A program made the translations under genes and the position numbers. Source: Cyanobium sp. NIES-981 (GTDB lineage Bacteria > Cyanobacteriota > Cyanobacteriia > PCC-6307 > Cyanobiaceae). From it: a stretch of DNA of 57,845 bases. How positions within the stretch are numbered: the stretch's first letter is position 1; each line of letters starts with the position of its first letter. The notes under the pieces were generated by a model. The model saw only the letters and a list, made by a program, of their open reading frames with translations. It did not search any database and was not told the origin of the DNA. The stretch is taken from positions 1 to 57,845 of the forward strand of contig CAMDLO010000006.1 of NCBI GenBank assembly GCA_945901765.1, given 5' to 3'. Shown here in pieces: positions 25,681 through 34,325 of the stretch.

Positions 25681-27000
25681 ATGCTCGTCAGTCGGGGACG
25701 CAATCCCAGTGCAGCCGAAATCCTCGTTCAGCTGGTCCAGTCCAAGAGCCTGCGCGAACGGGTTCTCACCACCCTGGGCCTGCTGCTCCTGGTGCGGCTG
25801 GGGATCTACATCCCGATGCCCGGCATCGACCGGGTCGCCTTCCAGGACTTTCTCAGCCGGGGCGGCCAGCTGATCGGGTTCCTTGACATCTTCACCGGCG
25901 GCGGTCTGTCGACCCTCGGGGTGTTCGCGCTCGGAATCCTGCCGTTCATCAACGCGTCGATCATCATCCAGCTGCTCACCGCGGCCCTGCCCCAGCTGGA
26001 GGAGCTGCAGAAGAATGAAGGCGAAGCCGGGCGGCGCAAACTCGCCCAGATCACCCGCTACGTGGCCCTGGGCTGGGGCGTGCTGCAGAGCGTGGTGTTC
26101 GCTCTGATCCTGCGGCAGTACGCCACTCAGGGCCTGGCTGAACCGGTGTTCGTGATTCAGACCGCCCTCGCCCTGGTGACAGGGTCGATGGTGGTGATGT
26201 GGATCAGCGAAGTCATCACCGAACGGGGCATCGGCCAGGGAGCCTCCCTGGTGATCTTCGTGAACATCGTCGCCACCCTGCCCAAAGCGCTGGGATCAAC
26301 CATTGAGCTGGCCCAGAGCGGTGACCGGGCCACCGTGGGCGGGATCGTCGTGCTGGTGCTGGTGTTCCTGGTGACGATCGTCGGCATCATCTTTGTGCAG
26401 GAAGGCAGCCGCCGCATTCCCATCGTGAGCGCCAAGCGCCAGGTGGGCGGGGGTGGAGTCTTACCCGCCCGGCAGAGCTATCTGCCGCTGAAGCTGAATG
26501 CCGGTGGCGTGATGCCGATCATCTTCGCCTCCGCCGTGGTCTTCCTGCCCCTCACAATTGCCAATCTCACCCGCTCTCCCTGGCTGATCCAGCTGGCCGG
26601 GAGTCTCAATCCCAACAGCAGCACGCCCTGGCTGTATGCCCTGGTCTTCTTCGGGCTGATTGTGGGCTTCTCCTTCTTCTACGCATCACTCACCGTGAAC
26701 CCGGTGGATGTGGCCACCAACCTCAAGCGTGGTGGCGTCGCCGTGCCCGGGGTACGGCCGGGATCGGCCACGGCGGCCTACCTCAGTGGCGTTCAGAATC
26801 GACTCACCCTGCTCGGCGCCCTGTTTCTGGGAGCGGTAGCAATCATCCCCTCTGCCGTGGAGGGGGCCACTCAGGTGCGCACCTTCCAGGGACTGGGCGC
26901 GACCTCCCTGCTGATCTTGGTGGGCGTGGCGATCGACACCGCCAAACAGGTCCAGACCTATGTGATCTCGCAGCGCTACGAAGGCATGGTGCGCCAGTGA
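25681..27000 (+). CDS. secY: Preprotein translocase subunit SecY
   Basis: The 439-residue channel subunit has about ten hydrophobic segments. Hallmarks are LGIYIPMPGID (TM1 end), the plug-region segment RGGQLIGFLDIFTGGGLSTLGVFALGILPFINASIIIQLL, GEAGRRKLAQITRY, and the cytosolic loops with GSRRIPI and the SYLPLKLNAGGVMPIIFASA motif before TM7. It serves both plasma and thylakoid membranes in cyanobacteria. The start ATG 25681 follows a pyrimidine-rich tract. Confidence 0.98.
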   Translation: MLVSRGRNPSAAEILVQLVQSKSLRERVLTTLGLLLLVRLGIYIPMPGIDRVAFQDFLSRGGQLIGFLDIFTGGGLSTLGVFALGILPFINASIIIQLLTAALPQLEELQKNEGEAGRRKLAQITRYVALGWGVLQSVVFALILRQYATQGLAEPVFVIQTALALVTGSMVVMWISEVITERGIGQGASLVIFVNIVATLPKALGSTIELAQSGDRATVGGIVVLVLVFLVTIVGIIFVQEGSRRIPIVSAKRQVGGGGVLPARQSYLPLKLNAGGVMPIIFASAVVFLPLTIANLTRSPWLIQLAGSLNPNSSTPWLYALVFFGLIVGFSFFYASLTVNPVDVATNLKRGGVAVPGVRPGSATAAYLSGVQNRLTLLGALFLGAVAIIPSAVEGATQVRTFQGLGATSLLILVGVAIDTAKQVQTYVISQRYEGMVRQ

Positions 27001-27054
27001 GGCCAGGGCCCGTCTTCTGATTCTCCTCCCCCCGTTCCCTTTCATTCCATCGCC

Positions 27055-27615
27055 ATGAAAAAGCGCCTGCTCTTTCTCGGACCCCCCGGTGCCGGCAAAG
27101 GCACACAGGCCCAGAAACTGGCCGGTGAGCACGGCCTGCTGCACCTCTCCACCGGCGATCTGCTGCGGGCTGAGGTGAGCGCCGGCACGGCGCTCGGCCA
27201 GGAGGCGGAGGCCGTGATGGCCCGAGGCGAGCTGGTCAGCGACGCCCTCGTGCTGGCAATCGTGCGCGGCCGCCTGGAGCAGCAGCAAACCGCCGGCGGC
27301 GGTGGCTGGTTGCTGGACGGCTTTCCCCGCAATGTCTCCCAGGCCGATGCCCTGGCGGCCCTGCTGGAGGAGCTGAACCAGCAGATCGAGCTGGTGGTGC
27401 TGATGGAACTCGACGACGCGGTCCTGATCCAACGGCTGCTGGGCCGGGGCCGGGCCGACGACAACGAGACCGTGATCCGCAACCGGCTGCAGGTGTACCG
27501 CGACCAGACCGCCCCCCTGATCAGCTACTACCGCGCAGCGGGGCTGCTGCAGTCGGTGGAAGCCGATGGCAGCGTCGAGGCCATCGCCGCGCGCATCGAG
27601 GCCCTCCTGGCCTGA
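27055..27615 (+). CDS. adk: Adenylate kinase (short-LID type)
   Basis: The 186-residue kinase interconverts ATP, ADP and [18 protein letters not shown] (about 9-23) is the P-loop, [10 protein letters not shown] and [10 protein letters not shown] are the AMP and Walker-B-type segments, and [15 protein letters not shown] marks the short LID without the zinc-finger insertion. Its place between secY and rpmJ is usual; infA, often found in this interval, is not here. Confidence 0.97.
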   Translation: MKKRLLFLGPPGAGKGTQAQKLAGEHGLLHLSTGDLLRAEVSAGTALGQEAEAVMARGELVSDALVLAIVRGRLEQQQTAGGGGWLLDGFPRNVSQADALAALLEELNQQIELVVLMELDDAVLIQRLLGRGRADDNETVIRNRLQVYRDQTAPLISYYRAAGLLQSVEADGSVEAIAARIEALLA

Positions 27616-27680
27616 GCCAGCTTGCCGGCTTGACCGATGTGATAGGTTGGCGGTTTGCAAATTCGGAGAGCACAACGCCC

Positions 27681-27794
27681 ATGAAGGTGCGTGCCTCAGT
27701 CAAGAAAATGTGCGACAAGTGCCGGGTGATTCGTCGCCACGGCCGGGTGATGGTGATCTGCGCCAACCCCAAGCACAAACAGCGTCAGGGCTGA
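27681..27794 (+). CDS. rpmJ: 50S ribosomal protein L36
   Basis: The 37-residue protein [14 protein letters not shown]... carries the zinc-ribbon residues Cys11, Cys14, Cys27 and His32 (CDKC...VICANPKH) of the zinc-binding L36 form. It is translated from ATG 27681, 65 bp after adk, and is followed by two strong hairpins. Confidence 0.95.
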   Translation: MKVRASVKKMCDKCRVIRRHGRVMVICANPKHKQRQG

Positions 27795-27801
27795 TTGCCC
27801 T

Positions 27802-27820
27802 TCCCTCCCCAGAGGAGGGA
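27802..27820. other. Hairpin 1 between rpmJ and rpsM
   Basis: TCCCTCC (27802-27808) and GGAGGGA (27814-27820) form a perfect 7-bp stem with a five-base loop. No T-run follows. Confidence 0.6.
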
Positions 27821-27829
27821 GCTGCTCCT

Positions 27830-27853
27830 GACCCTCCCGCCTGTGGGAGGGTC
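27830..27853. other. Hairpin 2 between rpmJ and rpsM
   Basis: GACCCTCCC (27830-27838) and GGGAGGGTC (27845-27853) form a perfect 9-bp stem with a six-base loop, 26 bp before the GTG start of rpsM. Its 5' arm could also pair with the 3' arm of the first hairpin, allowing alternative folds. It looks like an mRNA regulatory or processing structure. Confidence 0.65.
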
Positions 27854-27879
27854 CCATTGCCCCTCGAATCGTTTCTCAC

Positions 27880-28245
27880 GTGGCTCGGATCGCCGGTGTC
27901 GATATCCCTCGCGACAAGCGGGTTGAGATCGCCCTTACCTACGTGTATGGCATCGGGCTCACCCGTGCCCAGAAAATCATCGCCAAGACCGGTGTCAACC
28001 CCGACACCCGGGTGAAGGATCTCAGTGACGCCGACGTGCAGAAGCTGCGCGGCGCTGCTGAGACCTACACCCTCGAAGGCGACCTGCGCCGCCAGGAGGG
28101 CATGGCCCTCAAGCGTCTGCAGGACATCGGCTGCCTGCGTGGTCGCCGTCACCGCATGGGCCTGCCCGTGCGGGGCCAGCGAACCCGTACCAATGCGCGC
28201 ACCCGCCGGGGTGCCCGCAAGACCGTGGCCGGCAAGAAGAAGTAA
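27880..28245 (+). CDS. rpsM: 30S ribosomal protein S13
   Basis: The 121-residue S13 begins [26 protein letters not shown] and ends with the basic [21 protein letters not shown] tail that contacts P-site tRNA. The start codon is GTG at 27880; no ATG fits the conserved N-terminus. Confidence 0.97.
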   Translation: MARIAGVDIPRDKRVEIALTYVYGIGLTRAQKIIAKTGVNPDTRVKDLSDADVQKLRGAAETYTLEGDLRRQEGMALKRLQDIGCLRGRRHRMGLPVRGQRTRTNARTRRGARKTVAGKKK

Positions 28246-28422
28246 GGCCAGGCATTCGCCTCGCCCGTCCTCCCGTTACCCAGCACCCTGCCGGCTGCCT
28301 GCGCAGGTCCGCCGACCTGCCATCCGGATTGATCGCTGGCTCTGCCCCAAAGCGGAGTCCTCGCTTCAACCCCAATCAGGCCGCCGTCACCAGGGTCTTC
28401 ATCTGTCACCCGATCACCTCCC

Positions 28423-28436
28423 CTGCCTGACGGCAG
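28423..28436 (+). other. Hairpin just upstream of rpsK
   Basis: CTGCC-TGAC-GGCAG forms a short stem ending 10 bp before the rpsK ATG. It lies in a 201-bp rpsM-rpsK gap in which I see no other gene. It could affect access of ribosomes to the start codon. Confidence 0.4.
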
Positions 28437-28446
28437 GCATCACTCC

Positions 28447-28839
28447 ATGGCCAAACCCGCCAAGAAAACAGGCCCCAAGAAGGCCAAGCGCAACGTCCCC
28501 AATGGCGTTGCCCACATCCAGAGCACCTTCAACAACACGATCGTGTCGATCACCGACACCACTGGTGAAGTGATCTCCTGGAGTTCCGCCGGCGCCAGCG
28601 GTTTCAAGGGAGCTCGCAAAGGCACCCCGTTCGCCGCCCAGACCGCCGCCGAAGCCGCCGCGCGACGGGCGCTCGAGCAGGGGATGCGGCAGATCGAAGT
28701 GCTGGTGAGAGGCCCAGGATCCGGACGGGAGACCGCGATCCGAGCCCTGCAGGTCGCGGGGCTGGAAATCACCCTGATCCGCGACGTCACCCCCCTGCCC
28801 CACAACGGCTGCCGCCGTCCCAAGCGCCGTCGCGTCTGA
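28447..28839 (+). CDS. rpsK: 30S ribosomal protein S11
   Basis: The 130-residue S11 of the platform contains [38 protein letters not shown] and the C-terminal [19 protein letters not shown], the universally conserved block. rpsD, often next in other bacteria, is not present in this cluster, as is usual in cyanobacteria. Confidence 0.98.
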   Translation: MAKPAKKTGPKKAKRNVPNGVAHIQSTFNNTIVSITDTTGEVISWSSAGASGFKGARKGTPFAAQTAAEAAARRALEQGMRQIEVLVRGPGSGRETAIRALQVAGLEITLIRDVTPLPHNGCRRPKRRRV

Positions 28840-28888
28840 TTCCGTCGTTCCCCTACGGGCACCCGCCAACTCTTCGACTCTTCAGACC

Positions 28889-29827
28889 GTGCTGCACTAT
28901 CAAATTGACCGGATTGAGCACCAGGTCGCCGAGGACCGCTCCCAAACCGGAGTCTTCCTGATCGGCCCGCTCGACCGTGGCCAGGCGACCACCCTCGGCA
29001 ACTCCCTGCGTCGCATGCTGATCGGCGCGCTCGAAGGCAGCGCCATCACCGCTGTGCGCATCGCCGGCGTCAACCACGAATACGCCACCATCCCCGGGGT
29101 GCGCGAGGACGTGCTCGACATCCTGCTCAACTGCAAGCAGGTTTCGGTCAACAGCCGCAGCCGTGAGCTGGAGATCGGCCGCCTTGTGGTCAATGGTCCA
29201 GCCACGGTTACCGCGGCTGACCTGCAGTTCTCCTCCCAGGTTCAGGTGATCGATCCCGACCGCCTGATCGCCAATGTGGCCGAGGGCCATAGCCTTGAAC
29301 TGGAAGTGCATGTGGAGCGGGGCGTGGGCTACAGGCCCGTCGACCGTCATGCCGAGGACACCAGCGCCATCGATCTGCTGCAGATCGACGCGGTGTTCAA
29401 GCCGGTGAAGCGGGTCAACTACACCGTCGACGAAACAGCCGTCGGCGAAGGGGGGTCCGCCCGGGAACGGCTGCGGCTCGAGATCGAAACGAACGGCAGC
29501 ATCACTCCCGATGACGCCATGGCACAGGCGGCCAACCAATTGATCGGCCTGTTCCAGCCCCTCGCCAGCCTCACCGCCCTCGAGGAGACCGGCCTGGAGC
29601 CCGAGCCCACCGCTGAGGCGCAGATTCCGCTGGAGGAACTCAACCTCTCGGTTCGGGCCTACAACTGCCTGAAGCGGGCTCAGGTCAATTCCGTGAGTGA
29701 TCTGATGGGCTTCAGCTACGAAGACCTCCTCGAGATCAAGAACTTCGGCTCCAAATCGGCCGACGAAGTGGTCGAGGCGCTTGAGCGCATCGGCATCACG
29801 CTCCCCCAGAGCCGCACCAGCGCCTGA
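28889..29827 (+). CDS. rpoA: DNA-directed RNA polymerase subunit alpha
   Basis: The 312-residue subunit has an assembly domain (about 1-230, with [23 protein letters not shown] and [16 protein letters not shown]) and a C-terminal domain (about 243-312, with [37 protein letters not shown]) that contacts UP elements and activators. The start is GTG 28889, giving [13 protein letters not shown], in agreement with cyanobacterial homologues. Confidence 0.98.
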   Translation: MLHYQIDRIEHQVAEDRSQTGVFLIGPLDRGQATTLGNSLRRMLIGALEGSAITAVRIAGVNHEYATIPGVREDVLDILLNCKQVSVNSRSRELEIGRLVVNGPATVTAADLQFSSQVQVIDPDRLIANVAEGHSLELEVHVERGVGYRPVDRHAEDTSAIDLLQIDAVFKPVKRVNYTVDETAVGEGGSARERLRLEIETNGSITPDDAMAQAANQLIGLFQPLASLTALEETGLEPEPTAEAQIPLEELNLSVRAYNCLKRAQVNSVSDLMGFSYEDLLEIKNFGSKSADEVVEALERIGITLPQSRTSA

Positions 29828-29858
29828 TTCAGACCGGCTATTCCGACATTTCACGACC

Positions 29859-30209
29859 ATGCGACACCAATGCCGAGTCCCCCAGTTGGGACGCCCCGCT
29901 GACCAGCGCAAAGCCATGCTCCGCGGTCTGACCACCCAACTGATCCGCGAGGGTCGGGTGACCACCACCAAAGCTCGCGCCAAGGCGCTGCGGGATGAAG
30001 CCGAGCGCATGATCACGCTCGCCAAGGACGGCTCTCTGGCTTCACGCCGCCGGGCCATCGGCTACATCTACGACAAGCAGCTGGTGCACGCCCTGTTCGA
30101 GAAAGCCCAGGAGCGCTATGGCGATCGCAACGGTGGCTACACCCGCATCATCCGCACGGTGCCCCGTCGGGGTGACAACGCCGAGATGGCGATCATCGAG
30201 CTGGTCTGA
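29859..30209 (+). CDS. rplQ: 50S ribosomal protein L17
   Basis: The 116-residue L17 begins [24 protein letters not shown] and ends in [25 protein letters not shown]. It is the last gene of the classic alpha operon and is followed by a strong terminator-like hairpin. Confidence 0.98.
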   Translation: MRHQCRVPQLGRPADQRKAMLRGLTTQLIREGRVTTTKARAKALRDEAERMITLAKDGSLASRRRAIGYIYDKQLVHALFEKAQERYGDRNGGYTRIIRTVPRRGDNAEMAIIELV

Positions 30210-30234
30210 AGCCGGCCGGTGCTTCAGGGTGCAA

Positions 30235-30266
30235 AGCCGTGGTGGCCCCATCCACCGCGGCTTTTT
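30235..30266 (+). terminator. Intrinsic terminator after rplQ
   Basis: AGCCG-t-GGTGG pairs with CCACC-g-CGGCT around a short loop, followed by a run of five T (the last bases of the stem add to the run). It lies 26 bp after the rplQ stop and separates the alpha operon from truA. Confidence 0.85.
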
Positions 30267-30324
30267 GCTGGGCCGCTGCCGCGGGTGACCTCGGAACCTC
30301 TGAAGCTCGGTACCCCCTGAAGCG

Positions 30325-31194
30325 ATGTCCGCACCCGAACTGCGCCGGATCGCGCTCTGCCTGCAGTACGACGGCAGCGCCTTCAACGGCTGGCAGCGGC
30401 AGACCAATGCCAGCAGCGTGCAGGAAACACTGGAAGCCGTGATCCGCCAGCTCGACCCACACGGGCCAGGACACTGCAGCGCTGCAGGGCGCACCGACAC
30501 CGGTGTGCATGCCGCCGGCCAGGTCGTCCACTTCGACACAGCCAGTCCGATCCCTGCCAGCCGCTGGCCCAAGGCCTTGAACGGTCGGCTGCCGGCCAGC
30601 GTGCGGGTGGTGGCGGCCACGGCCGTGACGCCTGAATGGCATGCCTGCTTTTCGGCAAGTTACCGGCGTTACCGGTACACGATCTACAACGGTCGCCGTC
30701 CCAACCTGTTCCTGTCGCGCTGGAGCTGGCATCGCTACCAGGTGCTGATCGAGGAGGAGCGCATGCGGCAGGCCCTCACCGCGATGCTGGGCCACCACGA
30801 CTTCGGAGCCTTTGAGCGGGCAGGCAGCCGCCGTCGCCATTCGCGCACCTCTCTCCAGGAGGTGGCCGTGGAGCGGCATGGAGACCTCATCAGCGTGGAG
30901 ATGCAGGCCAGTGGCTTCCTCTACGGCATGGTGCGCCTGGTGATGGGCCAGCTGGTGGCGCTGGGGGAAGGGCGGCTCAGCCGTGACGAATTCCAGCGGC
31001 GCTGGCAGCAGCGCCTGCGGGAGTCCGTGCGCGAGGCGGCACCACCGCAGGGACTCTGCCTGCTGCGGGTGGGCTACCCGGAACCTGTCTTCCCAGAGGC
31101 TGCCTGGTATGATTGCCAACCGCGGTTTCAGCTGGGGATCAGTGATCCTCCGGACCCTGCTCCGGAATCCGTTCCCTGCTCGCCGATCCGTTAA
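30325..31194 (+). CDS. truA: tRNA pseudouridine(38-40) synthase
   Basis: The 289-residue TruA contains [14 protein letters not shown] (about 13-26), the catalytic Asp58 in [10 protein letters not shown], and the C-terminal [10 protein letters not shown]-like segment ([14 protein letters not shown]). It isomerises uridines in the anticodon stem-loop. The tail after about residue 250 is not conserved. The association with the L13/S9 genes downstream is common in cyanobacteria. Confidence 0.96.
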   Translation: MSAPELRRIALCLQYDGSAFNGWQRQTNASSVQETLEAVIRQLDPHGPGHCSAAGRTDTGVHAAGQVVHFDTASPIPASRWPKALNGRLPASVRVVAATAVTPEWHACFSASYRRYRYTIYNGRRPNLFLSRWSWHRYQVLIEEERMRQALTAMLGHHDFGAFERAGSRRRHSRTSLQEVAVERHGDLISVEMQASGFLYGMVRLVMGQLVALGEGRLSRDEFQRRWQQRLRESVREAAPPQGLCLLRVGYPEPVFPEAAWYDCQPRFQLGISDPPDPAPESVPCSPIR

Positions 31195-31247
31195 ACCGCA
31201 GGCCATCAGCAGGTCGAGCGGTAAGGTCAGGAAATCGTCAGTGCCTG

Positions 31248-31265
31248 GGTGGCCCGCATGCCACC
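31248..31265 (+). other. Hairpin in the rplM leader
   Basis: GGTGGC-CCGCAT-GCCACC is a perfect 6-bp stem with a six-base loop in the 135-bp truA-rplM gap, 64 bp before the rplM ATG. There is no T-run, so it is a possible leader structure rather than a terminator. Confidence 0.4.
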
Positions 31266-31329
31266 ACTGCGCCCGATTCCCGACCACCAGCCCAGCCCCC
31301 TACGGCCTGCCGGTGCCTGACCAGGCGAT

Positions 31330-31782
31330 ATGAACAAGACATCCCTGCCTTCCATCGATTCGCTCGACCGCCAGTGGTACCTGGTGGATGCCGAGAATCA
31401 GACCCTCGGCCGCCTGGCCAGCGAGGTGGCTTCCGTGCTGCGCGGCAAGAACAAGCCCAACTTCACCCCCCATCTCGACACCGGTGACTTCGTCATCGTG
31501 ATCAATGCCGACAAGGTGCGGGTGAGCGGCAACAAGGCCACCCAGAAGATCTACCGCCGCCATTCGGGCCGTCCCGGTGGCATGAAGACTGAAACATTCG
31601 AGCACCTGCAGGCCCGTCTGCCGGAGCGGATCGTCGAAAAGGCGATCAAGGGCATGCTGCCCCACAACGCCTTGGGCCGCCAGCTGTTCCGCAAGCTGAA
31701 GGTCTACAAGGGAAGCGAGCATCCGCACGCCGCCCAACAACCCCAGGTTCTCGCCCTCGATCCCGCCGCTGCTGCCCAATGA
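31330..31782 (+). CDS. rplM: 50S ribosomal protein L13
   Basis: The 150-residue L13 contains [27 protein letters not shown] (about 16-42), the conserved HSGRPGGMK and the C-terminal [20 protein letters not shown], followed by a short tail. Its last codon region overlaps the rpsI ATG by four bases (ATGA). Confidence 0.98.
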   Translation: MNKTSLPSIDSLDRQWYLVDAENQTLGRLASEVASVLRGKNKPNFTPHLDTGDFVIVINADKVRVSGNKATQKIYRRHSGRPGGMKTETFEHLQARLPERIVEKAIKGMLPHNALGRQLFRKLKVYKGSEHPHAAQQPQVLALDPAAAAQ

Positions 31783-32180
31783 GCTCCACCAACGTCGTTT
31801 ACTGGGGTACCGGTCGTCGCAAGACCGCCGTCGCCCGTGTGCGCCTTGTGCCCGGCACGGGCACCGTCACCATCAATGGCCGTCCCGGCGACAACTATCT
31901 CAACTACAACCCGGTTTATCTGGCCGCGGTGAAGGCTCCCCTGAACACCCTGGGGCTGGCGACTGAGTACGACCTGCTGGTGAACGTGCGCGGTGGTGGT
32001 CTCACCGGTCAGGCCGACGCCATCAAGCAGGGTGCAGCCCGCGCGCTCTGCGAGCTCTCCACCGAGAACCGCAAACCCCTCAAGACCGAAGGCCATCTCA
32101 GCCGTGACCCCCGCGCCAAGGAACGGCGCAAGTACGGCCTCAAGAAAGCCCGCAAGGCTCCTCAGTTCTCCAAGCGCTGA
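31779..32180 (+). CDS. rpsI: 30S ribosomal protein S9
   Basis: The 133-residue S9 has [21 protein letters not shown] (about 8-28), [19 protein letters not shown] and the C-terminal [16 protein letters not shown]; the final Lys-Arg reaches the P-site tRNA. It overlaps rplM by 4 bp, showing coupled translation. Confidence 0.98.
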   Translation: MSSTNVVYWGTGRRKTAVARVRLVPGTGTVTINGRPGDNYLNYNPVYLAAVKAPLNTLGLATEYDLLVNVRGGGLTGQADAIKQGAARALCELSTENRKPLKTEGHLSRDPRAKERRKYGLKKARKAPQFSKR

Positions 32181-32214
32181 TCGCGTTTCAGTCCTCCTCC
32201 AGCTCCTTCCAGCC

Positions 32215-32478
32215 ATGCCCAAGGCCGAGATTCATCCCACCTGGTATCCCGATGCCAAGGTGATCTGCAACGGAGAGGTGGTGATGACCACCGGCTCCAC
32301 CCACCCGGAACTTCACGTTGACGTGTGGAGCGGCAACCATCCCTTCTATACCGGGACCCAGAAGATCCTCGACACCGAGGGCCGTGTGGATCGTTTCATG
32401 CGCAAGTACGGCATGGCGGCTGCCTCCCCGGCCAAGGAGACTGCCAAGAACGACGTCAAGGCCGACACCCAAGCCTGA
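32215..32478 (+). CDS. rpmE: 50S ribosomal protein L31, zinc-free type
   Basis: The 87-residue L31 shows the family pattern [32 protein letters not shown] and [11 protein letters not shown]. Only one of the zinc-ligand cysteines (Cys18) is present; the others are replaced by non-cysteine residues, so this is the C-minus form that does not need zinc. A C-terminal tail of about 20 charged and Ala residues follows. Confidence 0.95.
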   Translation: MPKAEIHPTWYPDAKVICNGEVVMTTGSTHPELHVDVWSGNHPFYTGTQKILDTEGRVDRFMRKYGMAAASPAKETAKNDVKADTQA

Positions 32479-32529
32479 GGCGCTGAAGCGTCAGCAGCCG
32501 TCTGACCACAATCACCTCACCATTGCATG

Positions 32530-32558
32530 GCCGGATGCCCATCGGTGTCCGGCTTTTT
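32530..32558 (+). terminator. Intrinsic terminator after rpmE
   Basis: GCCGGA (32530-32535) pairs with TCCGGC (32548-32553), followed by five T. It lies 51 bp after rpmE and 50 bp before prfA and would end the rplM-rpsI-rpmE unit. Confidence 0.75.
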
Positions 32559-32608
32559 CATGGGTGCCGCTGCCCGGCAGCGCCTGGCCCATCTGCCAGC
32601 ATCAGGCC

Positions 32609-33700
32609 ATGGATCCTTCCCTGCTGCACGAACGACTCGAAACAGCCAGCCGCACCTTCAGCAGCCTGGAGCGCCAGCTGGCAGATCCGGCGGTGACCGG
32701 CAACCCCCAGCAGCTGCAGTCCATCGCCCGTGAGCGGGCCCGGCTGGAGCCCCTCGTGCACGACCACCAGCGCCTGTGCAAGCTGGAGCAGGAGCAGCTG
32801 GAGGCCCGCAGCCTGCTGCGCGAGCATCGCGGTGATCCGGCGATGGAGGAGCTGGTCAGCGAGGAGCTGCAGCGGTTGGAGCAGGAGATTTCCGAACTGC
32901 AGCAGCGGCTCACAATCGCCCTGTTACCCCGCGATCCGCGGGACGAGCGCAGCGTGATGCTGGAGATCCGCGCCGGGGCTGGCGGCGATGAGGCGGCGAT
33001 CTGGGCCGGTGATCTGGCACGGATGTACGACCGCTTCGCCCAGACCAGGGGCTGGCGGGTGGAGCCGGTGAGCGCCTCCGAGGCGGAGCTCGGCGGCTAC
33101 AAGGAATTGATCCTTGCCATCAAGGGCGAAGGGGTTTACAGCCAGCTGAAGTTCGAGGCGGGGGTGCACCGGGTGCAGCGGGTGCCGGCCACCGAGAGCC
33201 AGGGGCGGGTGCACACCTCCACGGCCACGGTGGCGGTGATGCCCGAAGCCGATCCTGTGGAAGTGCAGATCGATCCCGGCGATCTCGACATCAGCACGGC
33301 CCGTTCGGGCGGTGCCGGTGGCCAGAACGTGAACAAGGTGGAAACGGCGGTGGACCTGTTGCACAAGCCGACCGGCATCCGCGTGTTCTGCACCCAGGAG
33401 CGCTCCCAGTTGCAGAACCGGGAACGGGCCATGGAGATCCTGCGGGCGAAGCTCTATGAGCGAGAGCTGGCGGCCGCCCAGGCCGAAGAGCGCTCGACGC
33501 GGCTGGCCCAGGTGGGCAGCGGCGACCGCAGCGAGAAGATCCGGACCTACAACGTGAAGGACAACCGGGTGACGGACCACCGGCTTGGCCGAAATTTCAG
33601 CCTGGATCCTGTGCTCAATGGGGAGCTGGCGGACCTGATCGGGGCCTGCATCGCCGCCGACCAGACCCGGATGCTCAACGCTCTGGCGGCGGTCGGCTGA
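32609..33700 (+). CDS. prfA: Peptide chain release factor 1
   Basis: The 363-residue RF1 recognises UAA and UAG. The codon-reading tripeptide PAT is at 193-195 and the peptidyl-hydrolysis GGQ at 237-239, within [27 protein letters not shown] at about 121-136 is the other family hallmark. ATG 32609 gives [10 protein letters not shown]. It converges on the HNH gene with 16 bp between stops. Confidence 0.97.
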   Translation: MDPSLLHERLETASRTFSSLERQLADPAVTGNPQQLQSIARERARLEPLVHDHQRLCKLEQEQLEARSLLREHRGDPAMEELVSEELQRLEQEISELQQRLTIALLPRDPRDERSVMLEIRAGAGGDEAAIWAGDLARMYDRFAQTRGWRVEPVSASEAELGGYKELILAIKGEGVYSQLKFEAGVHRVQRVPATESQGRVHTSTATVAVMPEADPVEVQIDPGDLDISTARSGGAGGQNVNKVETAVDLLHKPTGIRVFCTQERSQLQNRERAMEILRAKLYERELAAAQAEERSTRLAQVGSGDRSEKIRTYNVKDNRVTDHRLGRNFSLDPVLNGELADLIGACIAADQTRMLNALAAVG

Positions 33701-33716
33701 GCCTGGAGAGGGAGAA

Positions 33717-34259
33717 TCAGGCAGCGCGTTCCAGGGGTGGCGCCTGCTCCGCTTCCAGCTCGAAGCCGATCATGTACTTGGCCCACTCGCGGTTGCGGCC
33801 GGAGCGGATCACGCGTGATGCTTCGAAGCTGAGCCCACTGATCGGGCGATGGGGGCGTCGCACCAGCGGCATGCCCGCTTCACGGGGGGTGCGATTGCCC
33901 TTCCGCACGTTGCACGGCAGGCAGGCGGTGGTGACGTTGTCCCAGCTGTCGCTGCCGCCGCGGCTGCGGGGCAGCACATGATCAATCGACAGCGCCTGGC
34001 CGGAACAGCCGCAGTACTGACAGCGATAGCCATCGCGCTGGAACAGATTGCGACGCGTCAGCGGCATCTCCCGATAGGGAACCCTGACGAACTGACGCAG
34101 GCGGATCACCGTGGGCAGAAATGCATCCGGGCGGAGGGTTCGGCTGCGATCGTGCTCCAGTCCCTCGGCCTTACCTTTCAGCAGCATCACCATGGCGCGG
34201 CGCCAGCTGGTGATGTTCAGGGGTTCGTAGGAGGCATTCAGGACGAGTACCTGACCCAT
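33717..34259 (-). CDS. HNH endonuclease family protein
   Basis: The 180-residue protein carries a cyanobacterial HNH domain. The zinc cysteines are C80, C83, C113 and C116 (CQYCG and CLPCN), the HNH catalytic block is IDHVLPRSRGGSDSWDN (D93-H94 and Asn108), and KGNRTP follows. The N-terminal VLVLNASYEPLNITSWRRAMVMLLKGKAE is conserved in this chromosomal family. The cellular role is not established; it looks like a housekeeping gene rather than a homing enzyme. It is divergent from alr with 66 bp between starts. Confidence 0.9.
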   Translation of the reverse strand: MGQVLVLNASYEPLNITSWRRAMVMLLKGKAEGLEHDRSRTLRPDAFLPTVIRLRQFVRVPYREMPLTRRNLFQRDGYRCQYCGCSGQALSIDHVLPRSRGGSDSWDNVTTACLPCNVRKGNRTPREAGMPLVRRPHRPISGLSFEASRVIRSGRNREWAKYMIGFELEAEQAPPLERAA

Positions 34260-34284
34260 TGGGGTAGCCGGGGGCGCCGGATCC

Positions 34285-34298
34285 TGCCTTACGAGGCA
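34285..34298. promoter_or_regulatory. Inverted repeat between the HNH gene and alr
   Basis: TGCCT-TACG-AGGCA lies midway in the 66-bp divergent gap, where both promoters must overlap. It could be an operator or chance; nothing more is visible. Confidence 0.3.
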
Positions 34299-34325
34299 TG
34301 CTAGGGGCAATTTCGACACGGGTTC

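Noticed and set aside
33717-34259. Homing endonuclease or mobile intron
   Set aside because: The HNH gene is an intact stand-alone gene beside prfA and alr with a conserved cyanobacterial N-terminus and no intron features.
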